Under the pieces are notes generated by a model. That model saw only the letters and a program-made list of their open reading frames with translations, searched no databases and was not told where the DNA came from. From Alkaliphilus sp. NP8 (GTDB taxonomy: Bacteria > Bacillota > Clostridia > Peptostreptococcales > Natronincolaceae): 45,974 nucleotides of DNA. The translations under genes were made by a program, and so were the position numbers. The stretch spans positions 1-45,974 of the forward strand of contig JADWMM010000037.1 in assembly GCA_015978205.1 (NCBI GenBank). The letters run 5' to 3'. Below are positions 1 through 8,530 of the stretch, piece by piece; within the stretch, counting starts at the first letter, position 1; the number at the start of each line of letters is the position of its first letter.

Positions 1-122
1 ACATTTCTTAGCTGGACTTAATTTGTATCTTTGCATATTCAATATAAAGTTACTTAAAACATAAAATTTATTTAACTATATCTTAAGCCTATAAATGATT
101 TACTATTCATTATAACAGAATT

Positions 123-158
123 AACAAAAACTCTGAAATACTTTCCAGAGTTTTTGTT
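123..158 (-). terminator. Rho-independent terminator after the GH10-like gene
   Basis: A perfect 13-bp inverted repeat (123-135 with 146-158) encloses a 10-base loop. Both outer sides are T-rich when read outward, so it could work in both directions. It lies about 40 bases beyond the stop of the glycosidase-like gene. Positions 1-122 hold nothing I can recognise. Confidence 0.8.
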
Positions 159-195
159 GTTTTAATATTCTAACTATAACTATAAACTTTTAGCT

Positions 196-1566
196 TTATT
201 TATAAATTTCATTTTTTAACTTATCCATTAAACCTAAAGGATTATTAAGTATAGATTTTGCTCTAAAAAATATACTTCCTTTAATCTCTGGAATACTTCG
301 GTTATATTCTATTTGATTTATAATTTCTAAAGGATTACCCCAAGGAGTATCTGTTTCTTCTATTTTATACGCAGCCTGTCCAATATATAAGTCCACATTT
401 TTATTTTTTACAACGTCAGACCACCAATTAACTAAAGTTTTATATTCAGCTGCTTCATAACCAATATGCCAATATATTTGAGGTGCTATATAATCTAACC
501 ATTCTTGTTCTATCCAATATTTGGTGTCAGCATATAGAGTGTCATAGCTTGTAACCCAGGCTTTAGTGTTTGAACCACTAAGATCATCTGCACCATTGCG
601 CCATACTCCAAATGGACTTACACCAAATACTACGTGACTTTTTTCATGTTTAATAGATTTATATAGATTTTCTATAAAATCATTAATATTATTTCTTCTC
701 CATTCTTCCTTACTTTCACTATCTGACATTTTATATTTTTCGTATAAATCATCATCGGGAAAATCCACGTTTTCTTCTGGATATGGATAAAAATAATCAT
801 CTAAATGTATACCGTCAACATTATAATCTTTAGCAACTTCAACTATACTTTTAATTATAAATTCTCTAGCCTCTGGAATACCTGGATTATAATACAACTT
901 TCCTCCATAAGATACTACCCAGTCTGAATTTTCTCTAGCAGGGTGATTATCACTTAAAGTTTCTAAATTATCCTTCATACTTACACGATAAGGATTAAAC
1001 CAAGCATGAAATTCCATATTTCTTTTATGAGTCTCCTCTATCATAAAAGAAAGTGGATTATACCCTGGGTCCTGTCCCTGAACTCCAGTTAAGTATTCAG
1101 ACCAAGGCCCATATTCAGATGGATAGAAACTATCTGCAGTAGGCTTTACCTGAACTATTATTGAGTTTAAACCTGCATCTTTAAGTCCATCTAATAATTC
1201 TATAAATTCTTCTTTTTGTTCTGTAGAAGTTAATCCTTTTTGTGATGGCCAATCTAAATTATATACAGTAGATATCCAAGCAGCTCTAAATTCTTCATTT
1301 ATATTATTATCTATATCATCAACCTCTAACTTTTCTTCATCTTCTTCAGATGAATCTGAGTTTTTTACATCATCAGTATCATCACTGTTTTCTTCATTAT
1401 GTAAGGTATCATTAGTTTGTTCTTCATTTAAATTATCATTAGATGCCTCAACCTCTAGTGCTTTATTTAGAAATATACTATTTATAGGATAATAGTTTTG
1501 TAGAAAAACAATAGAAATAATACCTATAACAAACATTAAGCCTAAAACCTTTTTATTTATATTCAA
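196..1566 (-). CDS. Membrane-anchored GH10-like glycosidase (GHL10/DUF187, YngK type)
   Basis: This is probably an extracellular glycoside hydrolase acting on cell-wall or environmental glycan; the substrate cannot be told from sequence. A hydrophobic anchor (about residues 7-23) is followed by a strongly acidic, Asn/Asp/Glu/Ser-rich linker (about 40-90). The catalytic domain then starts at EEFRAAWISTVYNLDWPS, typical of family PF02638. Further family marks are WFNPYR, the VDGIHLDDYFYPYP segment with paired Asp, and GVSPFGVWRN. Start choice: the ATG at 1581 has no upstream Shine-Dalgarno, whereas GGGAGA just inside it is correctly placed for the TTG at 1566, which would give the leader MNINKKVLGLMFVIG. 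The ATG at 1581 remains possible. The gene stands alone between a terminator and the purine cluster, with no visible link to purine metabolism. Confidence 0.85.
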   Translation of the reverse strand: MNINKKVLGLMFVIGIISIVFLQNYYPINSIFLNKALEVEASNDNLNEEQTNDTLHNEENSDDTDDVKNSDSSEEDEEKLEVDDIDNNINEEFRAAWISTVYNLDWPSQKGLTSTEQKEEFIELLDGLKDAGLNSIIVQVKPTADSFYPSEYGPWSEYLTGVQGQDPGYNPLSFMIEETHKRNMEFHAWFNPYRVSMKDNLETLSDNHPARENSDWVVSYGGKLYYNPGIPEAREFIIKSIVEVAKDYNVDGIHLDDYFYPYPEENVDFPDDDLYEKYKMSDSESKEEWRRNNINDFIENLYKSIKHEKSHVVFGVSPFGVWRNGADDLSGSNTKAWVTSYDTLYADTKYWIEQEWLDYIAPQIYWHIGYEAAEYKTLVNWWSDVVKNKNVDLYIGQAAYKIEETDTPWGNPLEIINQIEYNRSIPEIKGSIFFRAKSILNNPLGLMDKLKNEIYK

Positions 1567-1736
1567 TTTAATCTCTCCCATTTTTTAGTTATATTTCTAT
1601 TATAACAACAGTTTTAGGCTAATTTCTACAAAATTCTATTTAAAACTAAAAAATACCAATAAAATCAAAAACTAACTTAAATTACTTCTAAAACTCCTAC
1701 TGCAATTAACCTGTCTTTATTTTTTATAACTATTAC

Positions 1737-2321
1737 CTAAACTCTATTTTTTTGTTTTAACAATTCTGCATAATCTTCTTCCGTATCTATATCAAAACCC
1801 ATTATCCTATTTTTAATTGAATAAAAAAGTATTTCTTCTTTGTTTTTTTTAATAATAGTTCTGCCTCCTGAATCACCAGTTAAACTTAAAAGCTGATCTC
1901 TCCATTTTCTAGAAAATATTACTGGAGTTCCAGGTACTTCATTATATAGTGGTACTCCTATTGATTTCTTTGAATTTTTATAAGCATTTATCATACTTCT
2001 TATTTCTTGCACATTTAGCAAAGGTTGATCTCCCATTAAAAATAAATAATCATCCAAAAACTCATCTGCTGCTTTAACTCCTTTTACTACGGATGTACTT
2101 TGACCATTTATAGCATTTTCATTATATATTAGTTCAATATCCAAGTTTTCACATAGCTTTTTTACAGCTTCTTCTTTATATACCAATATAATCTTATCTA
2201 ATTTTAAATCTAATACCACTTCAATAACCCACTTTAAAATAGGTTTTCCTTTGTATAAAAGCAAAAGCTTATTTTTTCCCATTCTTCTACTAAATCCAGA
2301 TGCCAAAATAATTGCGATCAA
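1737..2321 (-). CDS. MocA/MobA-like NTP transferase (molybdenum cofactor cytidylyltransferase type)
   Basis: This is predicted to transfer a nucleotide to molybdopterin for the xanthine-dehydrogenase type of molybdenum enzyme. The N-terminal signature LASGFSRRMGKNKLLLLYKGKP (residues 6-27) is the nucleotide-binding loop of the MobA/MocA family. The metal-binding segment LFLMGDQPLL and GVPLYNEVPGTPVIFSRKW also match. At 194 residues it has the normal length of a single-domain MocA. It starts with TTG at 2321: AAGGG sits six bases upstream and no better in-frame start exists. It is the last gene of a run from adenine deaminase through YqeC, nine bases after the yqeC stop. In selenium-dependent molybdenum hydroxylase clusters this family commonly accompanies YqeC, which is the basis for the functional call. 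Confidence 0.85.
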   Translation of the reverse strand: MIAIILASGFSRRMGKNKLLLLYKGKPILKWVIEVVLDLKLDKIILVYKEEAVKKLCENLDIELIYNENAINGQSTSVVKGVKAADEFLDDYLFLMGDQPLLNVQEIRSMINAYKNSKKSIGVPLYNEVPGTPVIFSRKWRDQLLSLTGDSGGRTIIKKNKEEILFYSIKNRIMGFDIDTEEDYAELLKQKNRV

Positions 2322-2330
2322 TGTTATCCC

Positions 2331-3089
2331 TTACCTTTCAATCAAGACTATATTATCTCGTATTTCTCCTAGGGCTACTTTCTTAATTTGTGGAATTTTC
2401 TTTAATACTTCAGAAGCCATCTTTTTAGCTTCCTTTATTTCATTATAAGTAATCACTTTATTTAATAACAGTATTACTGTACTACTTTCTGGAATCCCTT
2501 TAAGTAGACCTTTAGGGTTTTCTAAAAGCTTAATTAACATTTTTTCATTTACATAATCAGTAGACTTATTTATATTATTAAAAACCTTATTTCTTTCTAA
2601 TAAATAACTTCTATAAATCCATTTTTCTTCAATCGGTTTTCCTATTATATCCCATCCAACTACTACAATAGTAAGTTCTGTAGATTTAGGTACTACTGGC
2701 TCCCATTTTTCAGGGATTTTTAGACTTTTACCATCAGACCCATCCCCTTCAACTATTATATTTAAATTTTTTATTTTATCTTTAAGCCACATTAATTCTT
2801 CATTCTCATAACCTTTTACTTTATCATCTTTAATAAAATATTTGGCTGCGAAAACCTTATATGTATCATCCATATTGCTTAAATATTTATAAAGCATTTC
2901 AATATCAGGCTCAATTATTACTTTTAAATTTGGATTACTTTCGGGAACCAGCATACCTGTTGTTGTAGTTAATAAAACAGACTGATTTCTTTCATACAGT
3001 TTTTCTCCTAATCTATATACAGTGCTAGTCTTGCCACCTGAGCCAATTATTGTGGTAATCGAACCTAGCTTTAGTTCATCTATAAGCAT
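2331..3089 (-). CDS. yqeC: Selenium-dependent hydroxylase accessory protein YqeC
   Basis: YqeC-family proteins co-occur with selenium-dependent molybdenum hydroxylases and are thought to help mature the labile-selenium cofactor; the exact reaction is not settled. An N-terminal P-loop-like GSGGKTSTVYRLGEKL (about residues 16-31) is followed by LLTTTTGM, then EGDGSDGKSLKIP in the middle, which is characteristic of the family. The length of about 252 residues is normal. Two starts are possible: GTG at 3098, overlapping the adenine deaminase stop, or ATG at 3089, one base after that stop. I chose the ATG because it follows the stop directly and neither has a strong ribosome binding site, which suggests translational coupling. 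Its presence next to the xanthine dehydrogenase genes implies that enzyme is a selenium-containing molybdenum hydroxylase. Confidence 0.88.
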   Translation of the reverse strand: MLIDELKLGSITTIIGSGGKTSTVYRLGEKLYERNQSVLLTTTTGMLVPESNPNLKVIIEPDIEMLYKYLSNMDDTYKVFAAKYFIKDDKVKGYENEELMWLKDKIKNLNIIVEGDGSDGKSLKIPEKWEPVVPKSTELTIVVVGWDIIGKPIEEKWIYRSYLLERNKVFNNINKSTDYVNEKMLIKLLENPKGLLKGIPESSTVILLLNKVITYNEIKEAKKMASEVLKKIPQIKKVALGEIRDNIVLIER

Positions 3090-3090
3090 A

Positions 3091-4830
3091 TTAATCACTC
3101 ATTTCTGCTGATCTATTATTTATGTCTATAAACTTAAAATTTTTAACGTCAAATAATCCTGAATCAGTTAATTTAATATCTGGAATAACAGGCAAAGCTA
3201 AAAAGGATAATGTCATAAAAGGATCGATTTCTTTATTAACACCTAACTGTTCATATGCTATATTTAACATTTCTTTTAGCTGTTCATTTATACTTTCCAT
3301 AGATCTTTCTGCAATTAATCCTGCTATTGGTAAAGATAATGTTTGTAATACATTTTCATTAGAGCATATTGTAATTCCTCCACCTACTCTGTTTAACTCA
3401 TTAACAGCTAAAATCATATCTTGGTCATTATCACCAATAACAATAATATTGTGTGAATCATGAGCTATTGTAGATGCTATTGCTCCTTCTTTAAGTTTGA
3501 AATTTTCTACTAATCCTAACCCTATATTACCTGTATTTTTATGTCTTTCAATAACAGCCATTTTCAGAATATCTTTTTCTTTATCATATTGGAACAATCC
3601 ATTTTTAATTTTAACCTTACGATTAACTTTTTTAGTTACTAAACTATGGGATGAAAGCTTAATAACATTAACATTATCAGATTCTAAAGGAATCGCTATA
3701 TCCTCAGATTCTATTTTGTTAACATTAACTGTATCCATAACTCTATTATCCTCTTTATAATCAACACTGAAAAATGGATTATTTTCTTCAGCTATTAATT
3801 TACCATCTTTAAAAACCTTTTCTATACTAAATTCCTCTAAATTATCTAGCACAACTAAATCTGCTCTATATCCAGGAGCTATTGCCCCTATATCTTTTAA
3901 TCCATAGCATTCAGCTGCATTAATAGTAGCCATTTGTATAGATCTTATAGGATGTATTCCCTCTTTTATAGCTAATCTTACGTTATTATCTATATGTCCT
4001 TCTTCTATAATATCTTGAGGGTGCTTATCATCAGTACAAAATAAGCACCGTCTACTATTTTCTGCCGTTATTCCTTTAATAAGACTTTTTAAATTCCTAG
4101 CTGCAGAACCTTCTCTAATTAATATATACATACCTAGTCTCAAGCGATTAATCATTTCTTCTACAGTGGAGCATTCATGCTCTGTTCTTACTCCAGCCAT
4201 AGCATAAGCATTTAAATCTTTATCTTCTATTTCAGGCCCATGACCATCTATTATTTTTCCGTCTGCCATAATTAGTTTATCTATAATATCTTGTTTTCCT
4301 TTTATAACATTTGGATAATCCATTAGCTCTCCTAGTCCTAATACTCTTTCATGGTTAATTAACTTTTTTAAGTCTTCAGCTTTTAAAATAGCTCCTGAAT
4401 TTTCAATAGAGGTAGCAGGTACACAAGATGGTAGCATCACATATACATTTAAGGGTATATCTTCGCTACAATTAAGCATATATTCTATTCCTTTCATGCC
4501 GCATACATTAGCAATTTCATGAGGATCAGCAATAATTGTTGTAGTTCCTTTAGGGACAATAGTTCTTGCAAATTCTCCTGGAGTAACCATTGCAGATTCT
4601 ATATGTACATGACTGTCAATTAATCCAGGTATAACAAATTTACCTTCCAAATTTATATTTTTGATTCCATCATAACTACCTACACCTACTATTTTTCCAT
4701 CATTAATAGCAACATCTCCATTAATGATTTCAGTAGAAAATACATTTATAATTTTAGCATTTTTTAATACTAACTCACTTCTCTCTCTTCCAGCTGCCAA
4801 ATCGATATTTTTTTTTACATTACTTTCCAT
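3091..4830 (-). CDS. ade: Adenine deaminase (canonical copy)
   Basis: It converts adenine to hypoxanthine plus ammonia, feeding hypoxanthine to the neighbouring dehydrogenase. The first metal site is IDSHVHIES (His74, His76), followed by ADPHEIANVCG. Further along are GLGELMDYPNV (Glu168), DGHGPE (His197), EHECST (His218) and the conserved CTDDKHP (Asp267-Asp268-Lys-His270). The C-terminal part carries AHDSHNIIVIGDND and VGGGITI, also typical of the AdeC family. Its 579 residues are the usual length. A good ribosome site (AAAGGAG) lies inside the end of the upstream xanthine dehydrogenase gene, one base separates the two frames, and yqeC follows directly. All the active-site residues missing from the paralogue at 11459-13273 are intact here, so this copy is the better candidate for the real adenine deaminase. 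Confidence 0.93.
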   Translation of the reverse strand: MESNVKKNIDLAAGRERSELVLKNAKIINVFSTEIINGDVAINDGKIVGVGSYDGIKNINLEGKFVIPGLIDSHVHIESAMVTPGEFARTIVPKGTTTIIADPHEIANVCGMKGIEYMLNCSEDIPLNVYVMLPSCVPATSIENSGAILKAEDLKKLINHERVLGLGELMDYPNVIKGKQDIIDKLIMADGKIIDGHGPEIEDKDLNAYAMAGVRTEHECSTVEEMINRLRLGMYILIREGSAARNLKSLIKGITAENSRRCLFCTDDKHPQDIIEEGHIDNNVRLAIKEGIHPIRSIQMATINAAECYGLKDIGAIAPGYRADLVVLDNLEEFSIEKVFKDGKLIAEENNPFFSVDYKEDNRVMDTVNVNKIESEDIAIPLESDNVNVIKLSSHSLVTKKVNRKVKIKNGLFQYDKEKDILKMAVIERHKNTGNIGLGLVENFKLKEGAIASTIAHDSHNIIVIGDNDQDMILAVNELNRVGGGITICSNENVLQTLSLPIAGLIAERSMESINEQLKEMLNIAYEQLGVNKEIDPFMTLSFLALPVIPDIKLTDSGLFDVKNFKFIDINNRSAEMSD

Positions 4831-4831
4831 A

Positions 4832-5830
4832 TTATTCTCTCCTTTCCTCTTTTAATGCCCTTAATAACCTATCTGGAGTAACTGGCACCTGAGTTATACG
4901 AACTCCTACAGCATCATAGATTGCATTTAAAACTGCTGGGGCAACACCTAACATTACAGGCTCCCCAATTCCTTTAGCTCCAAAAGGACCTGTAGATTCA
5001 GGATCTTCAATAATAAATTTCTCTAACTCCGGTACATCTAAGGCTGTAGGAATTAAATAGTTTGTAAAATTTTTATTTTTCATTTTGCCTTCCTTTAACC
5101 CTAAATCTTCATATATAGAGTAACCTAAACCCATAGCAAAGCCTCCGTCCATTTGCCCTTCAATCATTTCTGGGTTAATGGCTTTACCAACATCTTGAGC
5201 ACATACTGCTTTTATAATATCAATTAGACCTGTTTCCGTATCTACCTCTACAATAACACCATAAACATTAAATGTATATGGCCAATAAGGTGCTCCTTGA
5301 CCTGTTTCTTCATCCATTTCTATAGTTTGAGCTGTAAAACTTCCTTCACCAATTAAAGGTAATTCTTTATTTTTCAATAAACATAAAGCTAATTCTTTTA
5401 GTGATATATTTTTACTAGGTAATGTTTTTAAATAAATTTCACCATTTTTTAAAGTTAATCCTACACTACTATTTAACTTTAATTCCTTAAATGCATTTTC
5501 AATTACTTTTTTTCTAAGGTCTTCACATGCAAGTTTAATAGCATTACCAGTATTATAAGTCTGCCTGCTTGCTGCGGCTGTACCGGAATCTGGCATATTT
5601 TTTGTATCTTCACAAATGAATATAATATCATTTAGTGGTATTGACATGACTTCTGCTGCCATTTGACTCATTATTGTTTTAGAACCTTGACCTACTTCTG
5701 TAGCTCCTACATGTACTGCTACTTTTCCATCTTCTTTTAACACTGCCTTAGCTCTAGATACATCTGGAAAACCATTACCATAACCTGTACCGTAAAAAGT
5801 GCTTCCTATTCCTACTCCTTTTTTCTTCAT
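4832..5830 (-). CDS. Xanthine dehydrogenase molybdenum subunit, C-terminal half (split gene)
   Basis: This encodes the second molybdenum-binding half of a xanthine dehydrogenase large subunit, which oxidises hypoxanthine to xanthine. It starts at the point where a full-length subunit would continue (GIGSTFYGTGYGNGFPD), then has GATEVGQGSKTIMSQMAAE and AASRQTYNTGNA. Near the C-terminus FGAKGIGEPVMLGVAP holds the presumed catalytic Glu290. Its 332 residues plus the 419 upstream add up to a normal large subunit of about 750. The ATG overlaps the TGA of the first half in a different frame, and AAAGGAGGG lies six bases upstream, so this is an independently initiated gene rather than a readthrough product. 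The split falls in the linker between the two Mo-binding lobes. Confidence 0.9.
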   Translation of the reverse strand: MKKKGVGIGSTFYGTGYGNGFPDVSRAKAVLKEDGKVAVHVGATEVGQGSKTIMSQMAAEVMSIPLNDIIFICEDTKNMPDSGTAAASRQTYNTGNAIKLACEDLRKKVIENAFKELKLNSSVGLTLKNGEIYLKTLPSKNISLKELALCLLKNKELPLIGEGSFTAQTIEMDEETGQGAPYWPYTFNVYGVIVEVDTETGLIDIIKAVCAQDVGKAINPEMIEGQMDGGFAMGLGYSIYEDLGLKEGKMKNKNFTNYLIPTALDVPELEKFIIEDPESTGPFGAKGIGEPVMLGVAPAVLNAIYDAVGVRITQVPVTPDRLLRALKEERRE

Positions 5831-7086
5831 CTTATTCCCTCCTTTTGCTCTAGGCCTAAGGCTTTACCTACAGATTCTATACACTGTATGTAAGGAACAC
5901 TTGCTTCTAATATTTGCCCAGTGGCAGTTTCAGACCCTACTTTAAATCCATTTATTTTCCGAATTGTAATTGGATCTATACTTAATTTTCTTCCAATTTC
6001 ATCTATCTGTTGCTCATAAGCAATTGGGCCTTGGGCTGCACCAAACCCTCTCATAGCTCCTGCAAATGGATTATTAGTATAAACTGCATAGCTATCCACT
6101 TTTACATTTGGAATTTCATAAGGTCCAGTAGCATGAACTCCTGCTTTTCTCAATACATTTGGAGCCCAAGATGCATAAGCACCTGTATCTCCTATAATAT
6201 TTGCTTCCATTGCTACTAATTTTCCTTGCCTATTTGCTCCTGTTTTATATTTCATAATCATACTGTGACGTTTTCCATGAGCCAGAAAAGATTCTTCTCT
6301 AGAATAAGTTGTTTTAACAGGTTTACCCACTAATTTCGTTGCAAGTGCAATATGAATTTGAAGTGTAATATCTTCCCTACCTCCAAAAGCTCCACCTATA
6401 GCAGGGTTTATAACTCGAACGTTTTCAGTAGGAATATTTAAAGCCTCTGCTATTTCTATTTGATCAAAATGAGGATATTGACTAGAAGCACATACAACAA
6501 CTGTATTTTCATCCATATAAGCAATACCTGATTCTGGTTGTAAAAAAGCATGGTCTACCATTCCAGTGCGATATTCATTTTCAACAATAACTTCACACTG
6601 TTTAAAAGCATTTTCAATATTACCTTTACGTATTTTATAATGGTATAATATATTGCTTTCTTTATGAACAATAGGCGCAGATTGTTCCATTGCCTTTATT
6701 GGATCAAATACTCCAGGAATTTCATCATATTCTATTTCTATAAATTCAACAGCTTGTTTTGCTATTTTTTCATTTTCTGCTACTACAAATGCTATTGGAT
6801 CCCCTACTCTTCGCACTTTATTAGTACAGAAAATTTCATGATCTTTAAATAAAACTCCATGATGATTATATGGTACATCTTTTGCAGTTAAAATGGCAAT
6901 TACACCTTTTAAATTTTTAGCTTTATCTATATTTAATTTAAAATAAGCATGAGGTTTTTTTGATCTTAATGTTTTGCCATGATACATACTTTGTTTTTGT
7001 ATATCTTGAGGATATTCAGCTTTTCCTAAAACCTTACTATGTCCATCGACACGAATAGCTCTTTTACCTACGATTTCACGCTTCAC
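5827..7086 (-). CDS. Xanthine dehydrogenase molybdenum subunit, N-terminal half (split gene)
   Basis: This is the first half of the molybdenum-binding subunit. It contains the a/b-hammerhead domain (about residues 1-115, with GKRAIRVDGHSKVLGKAEYPQD near the start), then the first molybdenum-binding lobe with AIGGAFGGREDITLQ and the AMRGFGAAQG loop that contacts molybdopterin. It ends soon after SVPYIQCIESVGKALG, where intact relatives simply continue. The start is taken as GTG at 7086, seven bases after GGAGGT and overlapping the Fe-S gene by 11 bases; upstream ATGs at 7134 and 7101 lack a ribosome site. The gene is coupled to the Fe-S gene upstream and the C-terminal half downstream. The two chains must associate for activity, because the catalytic Glu is on the other one. 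Confidence 0.9.
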   Translation of the reverse strand: MKREIVGKRAIRVDGHSKVLGKAEYPQDIQKQSMYHGKTLRSKKPHAYFKLNIDKAKNLKGVIAILTAKDVPYNHHGVLFKDHEIFCTNKVRRVGDPIAFVVAENEKIAKQAVEFIEIEYDEIPGVFDPIKAMEQSAPIVHKESNILYHYKIRKGNIENAFKQCEVIVENEYRTGMVDHAFLQPESGIAYMDENTVVVCASSQYPHFDQIEIAEALNIPTENVRVINPAIGGAFGGREDITLQIHIALATKLVGKPVKTTYSREESFLAHGKRHSMIMKYKTGANRQGKLVAMEANIIGDTGAYASWAPNVLRKAGVHATGPYEIPNVKVDSYAVYTNNPFAGAMRGFGAAQGPIAYEQQIDEIGRKLSIDPITIRKINGFKVGSETATGQILEASVPYIQCIESVGKALGLEQKEGIR

Positions 7087-7564
7087 AATTATTACCTCCA
7101 TTTCGTAATAATTTTCCTGCAAGCTCAATAGCATCTACTATTTTAGCGTATCCTGTACACCTACATAGGTTTCCAGAAATACCTTGTCGAATCATTTCTC
7201 TAGTAGGATTAGTATCTTTATCTAATATAGCTTTAGCTGATAAAATCATACCTGGAGTACAAAAGCCACATTGCACTGCTCCTATTTCAATAAAAGCTTG
7301 TTGTATTGGATGAAGTTGTTCTCCGTTTGACAAGCCTTCGATAGTTATGATTTCTTTTTCATCTGTTTGAAATGCCATAACCATGCAAGCATTAACTGTA
7401 CGTCCTTCCATTAGAATAGTACATGCCCCACATTCTCCTTCGCCACAGCCTTCTTTACTACCTAGTAAGCCTAACTCATCTCTTAATACGTCAATTAACC
7501 GCATATCTTCATTAGTACTTAGTCTATAAGATTTTCCATTAATCTTCAAATTAATATCTTTCAT
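7076..7564 (-). CDS. Xanthine dehydrogenase iron-sulfur subunit
   Basis: This is the two-cluster [2Fe-2S] electron-transfer subunit of the molybdenum hydroxylase. The plant-ferredoxin-like cluster is ligated by Cys40, Cys45, Cys48 and Cys60 (GCGEGECGACTI and NAC). The second cluster is ligated by Cys99, Cys102, Cys134 and Cys136 (QCGFCTPGM and GNLCRCTGY). Its 162 residues are the standard length for a separate small subunit. The gene lies between the FAD subunit upstream (54-base gap) and the molybdenum subunit downstream (11-base overlap). Electrons should pass from the Mo site through this subunit to the FAD subunit and then to NAD or a ferredoxin-type acceptor; the acceptor cannot be inferred. 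Confidence 0.95.
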   Translation of the reverse strand: MKDINLKINGKSYRLSTNEDMRLIDVLRDELGLLGSKEGCGEGECGACTILMEGRTVNACMVMAFQTDEKEIITIEGLSNGEQLHPIQQAFIEIGAVQCGFCTPGMILSAKAILDKDTNPTREMIRQGISGNLCRCTGYAKIVDAIELAGKLLRNGGNNCEA

Positions 7565-7618
7565 ATTTTTCCCCCTTTTGAACTTCCAGTATTTTAGATA
7601 AAGTAATCTAAATAGAAT

Positions 7619-8485
7619 TTATTCTTTGCAGTTATTTGCCGTTTCTAGCAAAGCTTTCTTAAAAATTCCAGCAATAGCCGTAGTTTTAAATTCTGCACTA
7701 GATCTTCCAGCTAATCTTTGATTTAACTCTTCCCTTAACTTTTCTATCCCCATATTAATAACATCCTCTGTTAACTGCTTTCCAATAAATATATTTTCTA
7801 CTTCTTTTTCTCTCATGCCTCTAAACCCTACTGCACCGTTTGCTATTCTTATTTTTCTACAAGTATTTTCTTCATCCAAAGAAAGATAAATTGCAGTAGA
7901 AATTCTAGCTATAGCTAAAGCTTTTCTTAAGCCTAACTTTCCAAATCCTAAAGCTTCTCTATTCTTAGGTTTATTAAAAGTAATAGCGGTTACTATTTCT
8001 TCAGGCTTAATATCAACTTTTCCTTTTCCCATTAAAAAGTGATCTAATAAAATTCTTCGTTTGCCAGCTTTACTTTCAATCAAAACTTCAGCATCTAATG
8101 CTAATAATGGAGGTACAATATCTGCTGCCATAGATGCATTACATATATTCCCTCCGATTGTAGCCGCATTTCTAATTTGCGGTGATCCTACTGATTCAGC
8201 TGATTGAACTAGTCCTTTTAATTTATCTTTCAATATAGAACTTTCTGCTATAGTAGTGAATGTAGTACATGCCCCTATGGTGATTTTGTCTTCAGATTCA
8301 TCAATAAAATTAATTTCACTCAAGTTGGAAATATCAACTAATACTTTAGGAGAGATTTCTTTTTCCCTTAACTGTATAATTACATCTGTACCTCCAGCAA
8401 TTAACTTACTCTCACATCCATATTGATTCAATAAATTTAGGACTTCGTCAAGTGTTTTAGCAACATACACATTTTTTAAGCTCAT
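7619..8485 (-). CDS. Xanthine dehydrogenase FAD-binding subunit
   Basis: This is the FAD-binding medium subunit of the molybdenum hydroxylase. Conserved flavin-binding segments are LIAGGTDVIIQLRE near residue 30 and RNAATIGGNICNASMAAD around residues 105-122. The C-terminal CO-dehydrogenase-flavoprotein domain is also present (GFGKLGLRKALAIARIS and later). Its 288 residues are normal for a separate subunit. GGAGG lies upstream of the chosen ATG. The gene heads the xanthine dehydrogenase block and follows the deaminase at 8531-9868 after a hairpin (8504-8529), so transcription of the dehydrogenase block may be partly set by readthrough of that hairpin. Confidence 0.94.
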   Translation of the reverse strand: MSLKNVYVAKTLDEVLNLLNQYGCESKLIAGGTDVIIQLREKEISPKVLVDISNLSEINFIDESEDKITIGACTTFTTIAESSILKDKLKGLVQSAESVGSPQIRNAATIGGNICNASMAADIVPPLLALDAEVLIESKAGKRRILLDHFLMGKGKVDIKPEEIVTAITFNKPKNREALGFGKLGLRKALAIARISTAIYLSLDEENTCRKIRIANGAVGFRGMREKEVENIFIGKQLTEDVINMGIEKLREELNQRLAGRSSAEFKTTAIAGIFKKALLETANNCKE

Positions 8486-8503
8486 ACTCTTTCCTCCTAC
8501 TAC

Positions 8504-8529
8504 AAAGGGGAAGCTATGCTCCCCCTTTT
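8504..8529 (-). terminator. Intercistronic GC-rich hairpin between deaminase and xdh block
   Basis: AAAGGGGAAGC (8504-8514) pairs with GCTCCCCCTTTT (8518-8529) around a three-base loop, with one mismatch. On the minus strand only three T residues follow the stem, so it is probably a leaky terminator or an RNA-processing/stability hairpin. It sits two bases beyond the deaminase stop codon and 18 bases ahead of the FAD-subunit start. Confidence 0.55.
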
Positions 8530-8530
8530 A

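Noticed and set aside
5820..5835. TGA between the two xdh halves as a selenocysteine codon
   Set aside because: The second half starts in a different frame with its own ribosome site, so reading through TGA would not join the halves. Labile selenium, not selenocysteine, is expected for this enzyme type.
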